From NCBI RefSeq assembly GCF_000003815.2, contig NC_049990.1:6072330-6136329 (forward strand): 64,000 nucleotides of DNA, read 5' to 3'. The notes beneath the pieces are model-generated. The model was not told the origin of the DNA, ran no database searches, and was given only the letters and a program-made list of their open reading frames with translations. Source of the DNA: Branchiostoma floridae. Its lineage: Eukaryota > Chordata > Leptocardii > Amphioxiformes > Branchiostomatidae. Each line of letters starts with the position of its first letter. The first letter of the stretch is position 1. The translations under genes were made by a program, and so were the position numbers. Positions 1 through 10,356 of this stretch are shown here, piece after piece.

Positions 1-1688
1 AATTATCAAAATCTGATGAATTCATTAAAAGGCATTGCAAAAAAAATTAGTTTGGCACATCACCATTTTTAAGCTTATAAAAAAATGACTTCACTGACAT
101 AAGCAACACAATGCCATCTTTTCCATCAACACTAAAAGCACACTAAAATGTTACAAAATTTGACCACAAATGACAATTCATTTTTCAATTCAATTCAATT
201 CAATTATTCATTTTCGTAGAAAAATGAATTTGTGGATTATTCAATCATTATGGAGTTTCCATGGAAATGGCAGGAAGTATGGAAAAAATCCAAATCAAAT
301 TGTCCATCAAATGGACCTTCCTCATATGAAACCCTAGGGGCATAGCAACGGGTATATCAGTAATAATGTGGGAACAAAGAGCCACTTTAGCACTGAAAAT
401 AGGGAGTTTTTGATTAACACACTTCATCTTCAGGCCATTACAACAAAATTATTCACATCTCTCATAACTTTTCATGTATTTTCTTTTGTGAAACATTTGT
501 TCTACTCTTCTTATGTGTACTGCATGTACATGAAGTTCAAGTTAGAAACATTGATATATGATGACACAGCAGTTTGCAAAATCTGCAAGGCCATTATAAC
601 TTTGTACTTTGTACCTTCTTTTATCAAAGATGAATTATTCACAACTGTCTTTTACTTTGAAGAAAGTGGGGTCACCTCCTTATGGAAGGTTTTTGAAATT
701 GTCCGAGGATTGGCTGTTCGCAACTGTATCTCACAATCGGTTCGGTGGATCATTATGTACTTTGGCACATGGTTAGGAGGTACCTGCGCGATAATGCATT
801 ACGTGGGTTGTCGTTAAGTGTTCACTGTAACTTTCTTTACACAACAGGCAATGTAATATTTCAGAAATTACCCATTTTACCTTTGTACTGTGACAAAGGC
901 CAGCCGTAATGCGGGGTTAACGGGCCATCAAATTATCTCCAAGTAGATGTTGTGTTGTTTCTTTGATCATTTTGAGATAGTGGAGACATTTGTGCTTTTT
1001 ATCTAGTAGTGGCAGGCTTTTAGGCAGGCATGCTTCAACGCATCATCTGGACGCACTTTTCTTAGAATAACAAGAAATTTGATGCCCCTGGACGCCCTTA
1101 CATTACCTAGAATATCGTCTGACAAGCATGAAATTCTGATTGACCAGGGATGCTACCAGGTCATCTGTGGTCACAGTCTTCTACTGTGACCTCTGGAACA
1201 GTATTTTTGCCTCTTGGGATACCTAAGAATGCACTTTTTTAACTTAAAATCATAAAAAAACTCTGCACCATGGAAGGTGGATGCCCCCAGACCCCCCCTA
1301 CAATAGTCACTTACCGCGACACACCAATAAGTTTGGACTCCCTATTAATTATAAAATCCTAGCTAAAAGCCTGAGTAGTGGATATAGGAAACAGAGGTCA
1401 AATCAGTAGTAAAGTCAGGTGCATTAAACTGATATTTGTTTTTTTAATATCTGTACATTTTGTGTTATGATTGTGGATGTTTGTTTGAGCCTTTATTTAT
1501 TCATGTTTCTTTTGATCTGTTATCTATGTATATGCCTGTGCTGTATATGTATGTTTTATTATTGGAACTTCGAACCCTGGAAGACTAGCCCTGAATAGGG
1601 CCAAGGGTATCGCAATAAAGGAATAAAGGACGTCAGAGTTGCCGCCGTGCAAGGGCCTTCAACCACTGAGTTTTGCACATTACTCTGT
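1..1688. other. FNDC3 intron, nothing recognised
   Basis: AT-rich with a short AATTC run (183-205). The 149-codon plus-strand frame at 368-817 has no recognisable domain. No further FNDC3 exon was found here. Confidence 0.6.
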
Positions 1689-2090
1689 GGGACCACGTAG
1701 CGCAGTGGCAGTGTGTTCGGCTCAGGACCGAGAGGTCTCGGGTTCGAATCCGGCTGCCGTGCTGCCGATCTTGTGCCCTTGGGAAAGACACTTTACACGA
1801 CTTTCCTCCCTTTACTCACTTGAAAGTGAGTACTTAGCTTTGGCTACGGCCGTCCCTCGAATAGGACGTAAAATGGAGGTCCGGTGTCTGGGGAGAGCCA
1901 TACACTAGGCACGTTAAAGAACCCCCACATGTGCGATGGTGCGGTCTGCAATGGTGCAAATTAAAATCCTTCCGTCTAGAATTGGTGATTGTCTACAAAT
2001 CAACCAGACTCCAGGAAGAATAGTGACATATCAGTCACTAATGGAGATCTTTATAACCAAACCAAATGAAACCAAACCAACTCTAGGAAG
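1689..2090 (+). mobile_element. tRNA-headed SINE, copy 1
   Basis: The head carries a Pol III box A (TAGCGCAGTGG, 1698-1708) and box B (GGTTCGAATCC, 1741-1751) with an anticodon-like stem between. The body contains GGGAAAGACACTTTACACGA, a GAAAGTGAGTAC motif, GGACGTAAAATGGAGGTCC and CACGTTAAAGAACCC. The 3' end is rich in ACCAAA repeats and stops 20-30 bp from the donor of FNDC3 exon 19. Opposite orientation to the gene. Confidence 0.8.
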
Positions 2091-2115
2091 AAGAAGAAGA
2101 TCTCACAATACGAAC

Positions 2116-2393
2116 CTATACGTGGTGTCTGGAAGTAAACCCTCAAGTAGAAAGTCTGTGACAGGTAGTTCCACCGCCACCAGTCTCCCCTCCAAACCGA
2201 TGTCAATGTTATAGCCCAGGATATCTTCCCCATTGCTGCACGGCTCGTCCCACTCCAGGTGCAGGGAGGAGGCAGGGTTCTCCGGGATCTCATCAGCCGC
2301 GAGTTGGAAGGTCGTGACGGCGCTGGGTGAAGACGCCGGCGTTTGACAGGTGGCGACGGGACTGAAGGGCCCCACACCAGCTGAGTTCACTGC
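2116..2393 (-). CDS. FNDC3: FNDC3 exon 19: end of FN3-6 and most of FN3-7
   Basis: This 278-bp exon lies between TTGTAG and TATAG|GTTCGT, phase 0 in and phase 2 out. It encodes AVNSAGVGPFSPVATCQTPA, a long linker (ADEIPENPASSLHLEWDEPC) and NGEDILGYNIDIG up to LLPDTTYR. The vertebrate equivalents are GAGPFS..V.C.TPAS, SPS.CL.L.WE.PC..GSEILAY.IDLG and LLPDTTYRIRIQA. The next exon lies outside the window. Two tandem copies of its 5' edge lie upstream, and a SINE ends about 20-30 bp inside the following intron. Confidence 0.93.
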
Positions 2394-2437
2394 CTACAAG
2401 GACAGATAGCAAAAACAACTTTCAACACAATTTAATT

Positions 2438-2755
2438 CAGGTCGCAACAGGACCGAAGGGTCCCACACCAGCCGAGTTCACTGCCTACAAGGACAGAAAG
2501 CAGAAAAACACTTTCAATTCTTTTGTGTGAAAGCAACCTGGCAGAAGTACAAAAGGCTAGTACATGTATTCTGAATACTGTCTATTTTATCATACCACTT
2601 CTATAATACATATCAAACATACATAAGACCGATAATGATGTGTTCCTAACAGACTGACTTATAAAGCCGAGTTCACTGCCTACAAGGACAGAAAGCAGAA
2701 GAACTTTCAGGCTATTTCAATTTTATTGTGAGATCAAACTGGCAGAAGTATATGT
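2438..2755 (-). repeat. Two tandem copies of the 5' edge of FNDC3 exon 19
   Basis: 2438-2503 repeats the first ~46 coding bases plus acceptor of exon 19, offset 91 bp. It would encode AVNSAGVGPFGPVAT and then a stop. 2665-2755 repeats the acceptor, a shorter exon piece and the intron beyond it. Both keep CTTGTAG|GCAGTGAACTC. Confidence 0.85.
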
Positions 2756-3194
2756 ATATGTACGCTGAATGCTGTCAATTTTCACAAATATTATTTACAA
2801 AATTCACAATACTGTACATATCACCTATAAAAATTGAACACTCTCCTCTGGAGTACAAAATGGCTTTAATTACCTCACAACAGATAATCTATACTTAATT
2901 TTTTTCACAGTTAACAGTATGTAAAGACAATGTTAGTCTGGTTGGTTTTAGTCCCTCCGGCATAAATATGCAATATGCAATTTAAAATCCACAATGATAT
3001 TAAGACCAAAGCTTCCTGCAGGTTTGCCTCTTAGCGATGGTCTATGCCAATTTTTTAAAGCAAAATGTAGACTGCTTTGAAGAGATAATATGATTTTAGA
3101 ATCAACTTATTCCTTGTAACATCCTTAAAGTTGCGCTTATGGCCTAGGGAATCAACTAGCAGACACGAGATCGGGAAGCCACAAGTGGGATTCC

Positions 3195-3725
3195 TGGCTG
3201 CAATTAGGGTCGCGTCCTTCGAAACTTCCTTAACACGACTTTCCTTACTCCACCGAAGATGTAAAAATAGCTACCTGACTTTGATTGGGAAGGTACATGT
3301 AAAAGGCAGCGGAAAGAGAGGTATGGGCTCTGATTCCTGGAAGCACTCTGGGTGGTGTCCTTGCAGTACACCTAACACGACGTTCCTCACTCCATGCCAG
3401 GTGTAAAAATAGCTACCTGACTTTGATTGGGAAGGTTCATGTACATGTCAAAGGCAGCAGAAGGAGACAGGGGCTCTGATTCCTGGAAGCATTCTGGGTG
3501 GTGTCCTTGCAGTACACCTAACACAATATTCCTCACTCCATGCCAGGTGTAAAAATAGGTACCTGACTTTAGTTGGACAGGTATATGTAAAAGGCAGCGG
3601 AAGGAGAGGTATACTGATTCCTGGAAGCATTCTGGGTGGTGTCCTTGCTGTCCTCACTCCATGTCACGTGTAAAAATAGCTACCTGACTTCAGTTGGGGA
3701 GGCAAAAGGCAGTGGGAGGCGAAGT
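3195..3725 (+). repeat. Four-copy tandem array built from a SINE-body-like unit
   Basis: Units begin near 3231, 3373, 3519 and 3645 (spacing about 142, 146 and 125). Each carries a TAACACGAC-type start (lost in the last), TTCCTCACTCCATG, GGTGTAAAAATAGCTACCTG, GGCAGCGGAAGGAGAGGTAT and GATTCCTGGAAGCATTCTGG. The first two motifs resemble CACGACTTTCCTC...GAAAGTGAGTACTTAGC of the SINE body, which suggests the array grew from a SINE fragment. Intronic in FNDC3. Confidence 0.7.
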
Positions 3726-3790
3726 GTGGGTTCCACATGTAGCTGTCTCCCAAAGGCTATAGGACTTTCACCTTAACAGCTACATGCACA

Positions 3791-3955
3791 GGATATAAAG
3801 ACTCTCTCTCCAAAAATATCTCTCCAGTGTCACTGATGAAAGACACGGGATGGTTGTCTGGAATGTCTGACCATTTCCAAAATCATATCCAGTTGCTTGA
3901 GTAACTGCTTTAAGGTGTACATCATTACCTGGATGTCTAACCTCCATCGACGTAT
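3791..3955 (+). repeat. Interspersed repeat family A, copy 1
   Basis: CCAGTGTCACTGATGAAAGA, CCAAAATCATATCCAGTTGC, TTGAGTAACTGCTTT and ACCTGGATGTCTAACCTCCA. The same string of motifs occurs at 7631-7765, 27204-27296 and, reversed, at 40153-40300 and 27053-27172, with a fragment at 10322-10362. Possibly the 3' end of a retroelement. Confidence 0.7.
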
Positions 3956-4026
3956 GGGACTTTTTCCTTTATTTTACCAAACATCCTATCATTGGATTGT
4001 GTCCAGAAGTATATTGCAGACTTTAC

Positions 4027-4176
4027 CTGGACTCTAAAGTAGTAGTAAGAGGCAGGGTTGAGCCCCTTGACTTCGTAACTGTTGGCCTGTCCTGCGTAGA
4101 GTTGGGAGAACGTGCCGTCCACGCAGCTCCACTCCAGTCTGTACTCTACCACATCTGCACCGTTCCCCGCTGGTGT
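4027..4176 (-). CDS. FNDC3: FNDC3 exon 18: middle of FN3-6
   Basis: This 150-bp exon (50 codons, phase 0 at both ends) lies between TTTGCAG and TCCAG|GTAAAG. It encodes TPAGNGADVVEYRLEWSCVD, then a SYEVKGLNPASYYYFRVQ end. Vertebrate FNDC3A has NGTDVTEYRLEWGG.EGS and SYEIKGLSPATTYYCRVQA, so identity is high through the core strands. Confidence 0.94.
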
Positions 4177-5009
4177 CTGCAAAGTACGAGAAAATCAACA
4201 TGTATGAAATCTTGTTTTTTTATTTTTTTATGTATTGGTCTTCACAGCCAGGGGCTAAATTGCAAGGAGCTTACAATAGGCAGGGCTAATCGCAAGGGTC
4301 TGGAGCGAGCTGCCATTCGGCGCCACTCAGGTGACCTCAATACAACAGTAATTGCTCCTAGTGTCTGCAGAGTAGGACCCAACCAACAGGTATGAGATAT
4401 TGCCCTGCTACCTACAGGGTTCTAGCTAGTGCATTTTTGTGTAACAAGTCATCATGCTATTTTTTTCTGCCCACCACACTAAATTGAGCACCCTTACTCT
4501 TATATCGACCAGTAAAATAGTAGTAGTTTGGTTGTATTTACTTGGCTAATAATGCGACATTAGATGTGAAACATTTTGATATGACCCTCCAAATTGACAA
4601 AATAAATCCCTCTAATTAAGGTATAAAAGGAACTAAATCCCCCTTTTCACCTTACATTTTCAAAATCTCCACACCCCGAAGGGAAAAGATCTCCCTTCTT
4701 TGCCATCCTCCCAATTGGTCGCTTTAAGTCTTTACCTAGCCACAACCATTACTCATAGCAAAAATCCTGGCTAGAACCCTGCTATCTACCTGTCTAAGTA
4801 TCTAGACCAGGCACTACATGTAGGTATAACTAGGTAGGAGGGGAATGGGGGACTTCTCTGTACTAAGTTCAGTGTTAAATCCAGTCTGTAGCACAGTAGA
4901 AATACATTGGAAAGACATATTTGTGGTGAAATGTATTTACTATCATGGAAAGGTCACCATAAAAGACCATGTCGCAAAGATTTAAAGATTTACAGTGGCA
5001 AACCCTTAC

Positions 5010-5123
5010 CTGCCAGCTGACCAGTGCAGCTGTGGGCGCCTTACAGGTAAGTACCGGCTCCGCAGGTGCGTCAGGTGGGCCTGCACCTGTCGTGAAGACG
5101 GATGGCTCAGACACAGGCCCTCC
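5010..5123 (-). CDS. FNDC3: FNDC3 exon 17: end of FN3-5, start of FN3-6
   Basis: This 114-bp exon (38 codons, phase 0 at both ends) lies between TTTACAG and GGCAG|GTAAGG. It encodes GGPVSEPSVFTTGAGPPDAP, then AEPVLTCKAPTAALVSWQ. It equals vertebrate GPFSEKCDITTAPGPPDQCKPP....C.S.....V.W. Confidence 0.92.
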
Positions 5124-5440
5124 CTGTAAAAAAAAAAAAACAATTTTGAAATTTGTTCACTCTCTGATTAGCTTTTTAGATATATAGTGTCATACTGATA
5201 TTACTGTATTAAGCAAATACTATTTTAAATGTATTTTATTGCAATACTGTTTTAATTTGTCTGTATGCAACGATTCTTGAGCACCTTGTTATTGCAATAA
5301 TTTACAATCTTCGATTTTAACAGCCGCTTTAAAGAATTTCTGAGAAAGAACACAACAAAGTTGATCATTATAGCCAAACCTGTGCACTTCTACATAAGGA
5401 CCACTTGGACAAAGTGACCACATTTTGTTGAGGCTTAGAC

Positions 5441-5620
5441 ATTGACACAAGCATTTGTCCACATAGACCATTTTATCAATCATTTGAGTGTATTTTGGAC
5501 TGCATTTATTCAGCAAGGAAAACCAAAGACTCTTGACAGTCAGATTTGCCCCTGACTTACCCCCACTCTGTTAAAGGCTTTCAGCCAAAATGCATATGTC
5601 CTCCCCGGCATGATTTTTCC
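5441..5620 (-). repeat. Tandem duplication carrying the 3' edge of FNDC3 exon 16
   Basis: 5441-5610 matches 5622-5810 with small indels. 5561-5610 copies the last ~50 exon bases (TYAFWLKAFNRVG) and 5551-5560 copies the donor GTAAGTCAGG exactly. Confidence 0.85.
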
Positions 5621-5760
5621 CATTGACACAAGCATCTGTCCACATAAACCATTTTATCGGTCATCTGAGTGGTCTTTTTGGATATTTTGGACTGCATTAT
5701 TAACCAAGGAAAAAAGGCCCTACACAGTCGGATTTACATTTTTTTGTACCCCTGACTTAC

Positions 5761-5933
5761 CCCCACTCTGTTGAAGGCTTTCACCCTAAATGCGTATGTC
5801 CTCCCCGGGAGCAGGTTGATGATGGTACACTCCATCTCTGGCCCCTTGTACACATCCAGGGATGTGCAGTCGTCCATCTCCATATCCACCAGGTACTCGG
5901 TGGGTGGGCAGCCACCATCGTAATCCGGGGGTG
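5761..5933 (-). CDS. FNDC3: FNDC3 exon 16: main part of FN3-5
   Basis: This 173-bp exon lies between TTTCCAG and TGGGG|GTAAGT, phase 1 in and phase 0 out. It encodes PPDYDGGCPPTEYLVDMEMD, a VYKGPEMECTIINLLPGRTY middle and AFRVKAFNRVG. Vertebrate FNDC3B has [29 protein letters not shown]. The last 50 bases and the donor are repeated downstream at plus-strand 5551-5610. The overlapping minus-strand frame that opens with an ATG is a shadow in another frame. Confidence 0.93.
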
Positions 5934-6325
5934 CTGGAAAAAATAAATGTATTCAAGTGTCCGAATTACAAAAATGTTATGTAATGCAATGATAGGGTTT
6001 CTCACTACTTCCTGTGATCATAGTCTTTCATTTTCTTCGAATCATGACCACCTTGCACAACAGGGTGTCTAAAATTATTCACAGATACCAAAAACTTATG
6101 GCTTAGAGAGAAAGAAAGAAATTTTCAAATTTGCACAAGTGGACATTTTCATATGACCCCTGACATTAGCACTGATTTCGTATGAAACAACACTAACCAC
6201 CCCCCTCCTCTACCCTTCATGAGCGATTCATGTATGGTTTCCAAGTCACATTGTAGTCTAATACAATTATGGACAAGGGGTGCTTGAGTACCCTATACAT
6301 GTAGCTCTGTTTATACAGTCCCACG

Positions 6326-6758
6326 TAGGGCTGGGTACTGGTACAGAAAATTCAGGTCCAGGTCCGGTTCAGGTCCAGAGGATTAGGTCCAGGTCCGGAC
6401 CTGAACCTGGACCTGATGCAGTATGACTCATACCAATGGTCCATTTCACTACAAAGAAATCTGTTTGGTGGAGAATTAGACTTACACTGGCGTTTTAAAA
6501 TCCTTCAACGCTAACTGCACCTGTACGATTGGCTGTAAAACTTGGTAGAAATTACTATAAACTCTACTCTACTTCACTCTTGTTATTCTCTTCCACCTGC
6601 AAGCGCCAAAACGTGTGAATGCCTGATGAAATAATCTGTTAATTTTCTAATCGGTCCAACATCCGGTCCACCTAATTTTTTCAGGTCTGGTTTTTCTGGA
6701 CCGGTCCAATGAGGAAAACCGGTTTTGTACCGGTACGCTGTACCGATACCCAGCCCTA
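6326..6758. mobile_element. hAT-like MITE, 433 bp
   Basis: Terminal inverted repeats TAGGGCTGGGTACTGGTACA / TGTACCGATACCCAGCCCTA are flanked by the exact 8-bp duplication GTCCCACG (6318-6325, 6759-6766). The interior has a run of CAGGTCCAGGTCCGG palindromes. Eight-bp duplications with CAGGGC/TAGGGC ends are typical of hAT elements. It lies in the intron between FNDC3 exons 15 and 16. Confidence 0.85.
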
Positions 6759-6885
6759 GTCCCACGTCTACCACAAGTCGTGCTCCAAGTCGACTTGATA
6801 AACACTTACAAGTGTGAGCCTGCTTGTATGTAAACCCAGCCATTGACTACTACATGTACAAATAGGAGAATGAAGACATGCTTAC

Positions 6886-6991
6886 CCCACTTAATTTGTA
6901 GAGAGTTAGCCTTTGGTTTTCCGCAGAGCTTGGGCGGATGGCACTGGCCCGGTATGACTGGCAATGTAGTGATGCTGTATGACTCTGAATA
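6886..6991 (-). CDS. FNDC3: FNDC3 exon 15: end of FN3-4, start of FN3-5
   Basis: This 106-bp exon lies between CTTTCAG and GTGGG|GTAAGC, phase 0 in and phase 1 out. It encodes YSESYSITTLPVIPGQCHPP, then KLCGKPKANSLQIKW. Vertebrate FNDC3 has SESL.V.T.....PG.C.PP...GRPK...... in the same order. The intron to its left contains a 433-bp hAT-like MITE (6326-6758). Confidence 0.92.
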
Positions 6992-7427
6992 CTGAAAGGC
7001 AACACAAGTACAACATAAAAACAATGCATTGAATGCCTATTGCATTAGGGGAGTGGGGCTACATTGCAATTATTAAGTTTGTATACACATGAATATCAAA
7101 ATACAAATTCAATACATGAACGGTTATCATTTAAACCAAGAGGTCATGCTTTTGGTTAAGAGTTTGTGTGTGTGTGTGCATATGTCTTGATGAGTCCATT
7201 TGTGTGTTGGAAATTACAGTTCAGACTCTTTTCCCGCACCCCTTGCTTAATTCACACCGACGTTTCGATGACCATCTGTCACCATCCTCGGGGTAATTCT
7301 GACTAGTTTACATGGTACTCCAGCACCAGGCTTTTTACAGTGGTGTACCAACCTGATGAAACTATTCAATAACAGTTCAACCTTGTTTCAAAACTATTTA
7401 TACAAAAGCCCTGCACTGTACACGTAC

Positions 7428-7546
7428 CTGACTTTGACCCCCGGCGCCCACACATGCCACCCTCAGTTTGTACGTCCCTCCTGGCACAAGGTTGTCACAG
7501 GTGTGCTCCAGGGCCGTACCAGTGTAGACCACCTCATATGGACCAT
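7428..7546 (-). CDS. FNDC3: FNDC3 exon 14: second half of FN3-4
   Basis: This 119-bp exon lies between CTTACAG and GTCAG|GTACGT, phase 1 in and phase 0 out. It encodes GPYEVVYTGTALEHTCDNLV, then PGGTYKLRVACVGAGGQSQ. The tyrosine corner L.PGG.Y and the ending match vertebrate L.PG..YRLRVYCIS.GGQS. A partial copy of its 5' edge lies at plus-strand 7811-7868, separated from the exon by an interspersed repeat. Confidence 0.93.
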
Positions 7547-7630
7547 CTGTAAGAGTCAACATTAAGGTCTCATTCAAGACTACAAAGTACGTATATCCAA
7601 CTAGTTCTCCTTTGCATATCAAGTCACAGC

Positions 7631-7765
7631 TAGAATATATAAAAACTATCTCCAACAAGATTTTTCCAGTGTCACTGACGAAAGACACCCGACGGCTGTC
7701 TGAAACGTCTGACCATATGGCGTATCTTATTACCTGGATGTCTAACCTTCATCAACGTACGAATA
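7631..7765 (+). repeat. Interspersed repeat family A, copy 2
   Basis: CCAGTGTCACTGACGAAAGA, GGCTGTCTGAAACGTCTGAC and ACCTGGATGTCTAACCTTCA. It lies between FNDC3 exon 14 and the duplicate of that exon's 5' edge. Confidence 0.7.
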
Positions 7766-7810
7766 CATTTTTTTTTTCTACCATTGCAGCAAAGGCAAGA
7801 ATGTCAGTGA

Positions 7811-7868
7811 AGACCATCTCATATGGGCCATCTATAAGAGTTGTCAACATTAGGGTCTTATTCAAGAC
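7811..7868 (-). repeat. Copy of the 5' edge of FNDC3 exon 14
   Basis: GACCATCTCATATGGGCCAT, then CTATAAGAG and TCAACATTAGGGTCTTATTC, match 7526-7581, covering about 20 exon bases, the acceptor and 35 intron bases. Confidence 0.8.
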
Positions 7869-9108
7869 TTTAACTTCTTCCGAACTTTGGTACAAATCTT
7901 TGAAATCTTCGCAATGGAAAAATATTTGCCTTCTGTGGGCCCATAACTTAAATCCTTTAAACTGGATGGACTAGCCATGAGAAGTAATGATCTGCCAGAG
8001 CATCCAAAAGAAACTAGTGACTGCAAGACATGGAAAATGTTGTAGTAGGTCTATCAAGACGAAAATAGCCAAAGAAAAACTAAAATTACGAACCTATATT
8101 ACATAAGAAGTTCAATGGTTCATGTACTATCAACACATAAAATTATACTGTCTGTGCCTGAATTACTGAACCTACAGGAAATGTATATAATTATTAATTC
8201 TATATCAAGCACATTGACCTTACGTTACATACACATTAATGATTAGGTATTGACAACAAAATCTACTGGTACGCGCACAAATTGAATCTCCATGGCATTT
8301 ACCCACTCCTCACAAAAGGCATTTCTGCCCTGCTAGCGTATACCCACGCCACTTAAAACCAAGGACTGCCGACAATTACCTTACACTTACAAAGAAGATT
8401 TCACCACTGTGACATTTTACATCAGTAGGGTTGGCTAAAAGGGAGTTATTTACAGCATGTAACACTCCTTGATGCGCCCTTTAGGGTACACCCTCAGAGT
8501 AATTCCAAAAATTTACCTTCAAAATTTCACAATTCAATTTTCCATTACCCTGCCAATGCTGCAAGTCGAGGTATAAAGTTTAGAATTTAAAGCTCTGACT
8601 TCCAACAGAAGTAAAGCTAGTTGGCCTTGCTGTTTCATGTGAAGCATTGATGTAAATGAACCTTAAGGCTTGTGATATCTACATAGCCTTCAACCAGACA
8701 AAGCTTCAAGCAACAAGTTGAAAAATCAAAGCCTGGACTTTCATACCCTACTTTACATATGCATGACAGAAACCAGGTTCTATGGCTAAACATGGTACAT
8801 GTAATGCTACATAGCATCTCCCGCTTCTGCTTTGACTGAAATTATAACATCCTTACTACAATTATATCCGCCCCCTCCTCAGACACCTGAACCCAGTGGA
8901 TGTAGCCTTCATCAAAGAAAGCACACATCTTTTCGGCCCTTTCTAAGAGGATATCAAGAGCCAAAAGGCCGGATAGAAGTCCGTCGGTATCATCAGCTAA
9001 ATAGCGTCTAACATATACTATATACACATGTATATCATAGTGCCTTTCAGACAAAAACACTTCAATAAACGATGTTAAAGGTTGAGTGAAAGGTCGAGAG
9101 AGACAAAC
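7869..9108. other. FNDC3 intron with repeat fragments
   Basis: Motifs such as AAGCTTCAAGCAACAA and AATCAAAGC.C.GACTT (8640-8760) recur at 12540-12660 and 12820-12900, so an old repeat is spread through this gene. An unrecognised minus-strand frame spans 8842-9060. Confidence 0.5.
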
Positions 9109-9174
9109 CTTTTCCAGACGCCATCTCTAGTAAGTATTTACTGATGTCTGTTCCTCCAGTATCTCGAGGTGGAT
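9109..9174 (-). CDS. FNDC3: FNDC3 exon 13: FN3-4 strand C
   Basis: This 66-bp exon lies between TCCTCAG and AAAAG|GTTTGT, phase 1 at both ends. The split Asp is followed by PPRDTGGTDISKYLLEMASG. Human FNDC3 reads DPPKDNGG..I.KY..EMA, so the match is clear. The donor is weak (GTTTGT), like that of exon 2. No duplicate edge is seen around it. Confidence 0.93.
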
Positions 9175-9624
9175 CTGAGGAAAAGGAAGGAAAAAACCTA
9201 TCATGAACAAACAGAATTTCATGTTCTCTTCACAAGTAGATGTACATTATGGATTTCATTCAATAAGATGCTAACATTAGAAATTTTTACAAACAGAATG
9301 TAAATATACCTGTATATCTACGTGATTGTGTATTAATATTACTGCATAGTTTGACATTTTCGCCAAAAGGTTTTGATTAAATGCAGCAACTGCTTGAAAT
9401 AATGCAAAACATTTGATTTCAATAATTATATACTTTATGTCCCCTTTCTTTTAAACAATACTAAATCATGGAGAGCGCAGTTGATCTATATCCCACATGG
9501 AACACAATTTCTCTCTTCAATTTAGAAAAACGTGAACCAGCAAATTTAATAACGAAAAATTTCAAATTAGACTGGTGAAGCATCTTTTTGCGCCAGCTTT
9601 CATTTATTACTGAAAATACAATTA

Positions 9625-9763
9625 AGGCACGATCTAGACACAGTTTTTCACGATATCTACGAGCCGACAACCTCTCGCCGACAGCTTTTTTTCAGCCCCC
9701 TACGCTCTAGATCCCTCCCGACATCTCTGCTGATATCAGTAAAAACTGTGTCTACATTGGGCC
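9625..9763. mobile_element. TA-flanked inverted-repeat element, family U copy 1
   Basis: AGGCACGATCTAGACACAGT at one end and ACTGTGTCTACATTGGGCC at the other, each bordered by TA. The interior CGATATCTACGAGCC is related to the larger copy at 53036. It lies in the FNDC3 intron between exons 12 and 13. Confidence 0.65.
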
Positions 9764-10126
9764 TAAGTCTCCAGGCTACTTTCCATTCAGATCGAGAGGA
9801 AAGAGGTAAGATATAGCAAAGATACAAAGTACATGATTCTCCTAATAAATCCATAATCATGTTGTCCTAATTAAATCATTGAAATTTCTTGAGGAGTCAC
9901 GAGGGAAGAGGTACGGGTCATACAAACTATACCAAAGATACAAATTACATGATTCTCCAAATAAATCCATTAACTGTTGTCCTACTAAATCCATTAAAAT
10001 CTCCCCAGGAAGCTTGTGAAATCTCCAATCTGCGCTAATTAACTGCACGGGCCCCGCTATGCATAAGCGCCGAAGAGTATCTCGAGCGCCTTGATGGTAT
10101 GGTACCCAGGCTAGAAGAAGTCTCAC

Positions 10127-10265
10127 CCCAGGAGATCTTGAAGTGCTGTGCATGCAAGCGGCCTTTGAGCTGTGGTCTGGAAGGCACTCCTGGCTTTTCC
10201 GGATTGGTGCAGAACGTCACTTTCTCGCTCCAGCCGCTTCGCCCCTCCGAATTGCTGGCAAACAA
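10127..10265 (-). CDS. FNDC3: FNDC3 exon 12: end of FN3-3, start of FN3-4
   Basis: This 139-bp exon lies between CTCTCAG and CTGGG|GTGAGA, phase 0 in and phase 1 out. It encodes LFASNSEGRSGWSEKVTFCT, then NPEKPGVPSRPQLKGRLHAQ and HFKISW. The vertebrate counterpart is AYNSEGKSNPSEVVEFTT.PDKPGIPVKP.VKGKIHSHSFKITW. Part of this exon with its acceptor is repeated upstream at 10538-10600, and a worn copy lies at 10357-10405. Confidence 0.93.
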
Positions 10266-10356
10266 CTGAGAGAGGAGGAAGAAACCACAACACAATTAAA
10301 AAATGTGTTCATCATAGTATATCGTACAAAATCATATTCAGTTGCTTGAGTAACTG

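Noticed and set aside
368-817. 149-codon plus-strand open frame
   Set aside because: Phe/Tyr/Ile-rich as expected from AT-rich DNA; no motif, no splice context and no neighbour supporting it.
7255-7340. Possible second retroelement end (CGACGTTTCGATGACC, CATCCTCGGGGTAATTC)
   Set aside because: Resembles tails found after some retroelement stops, but no coding remnant adjoins it, so it was not called.
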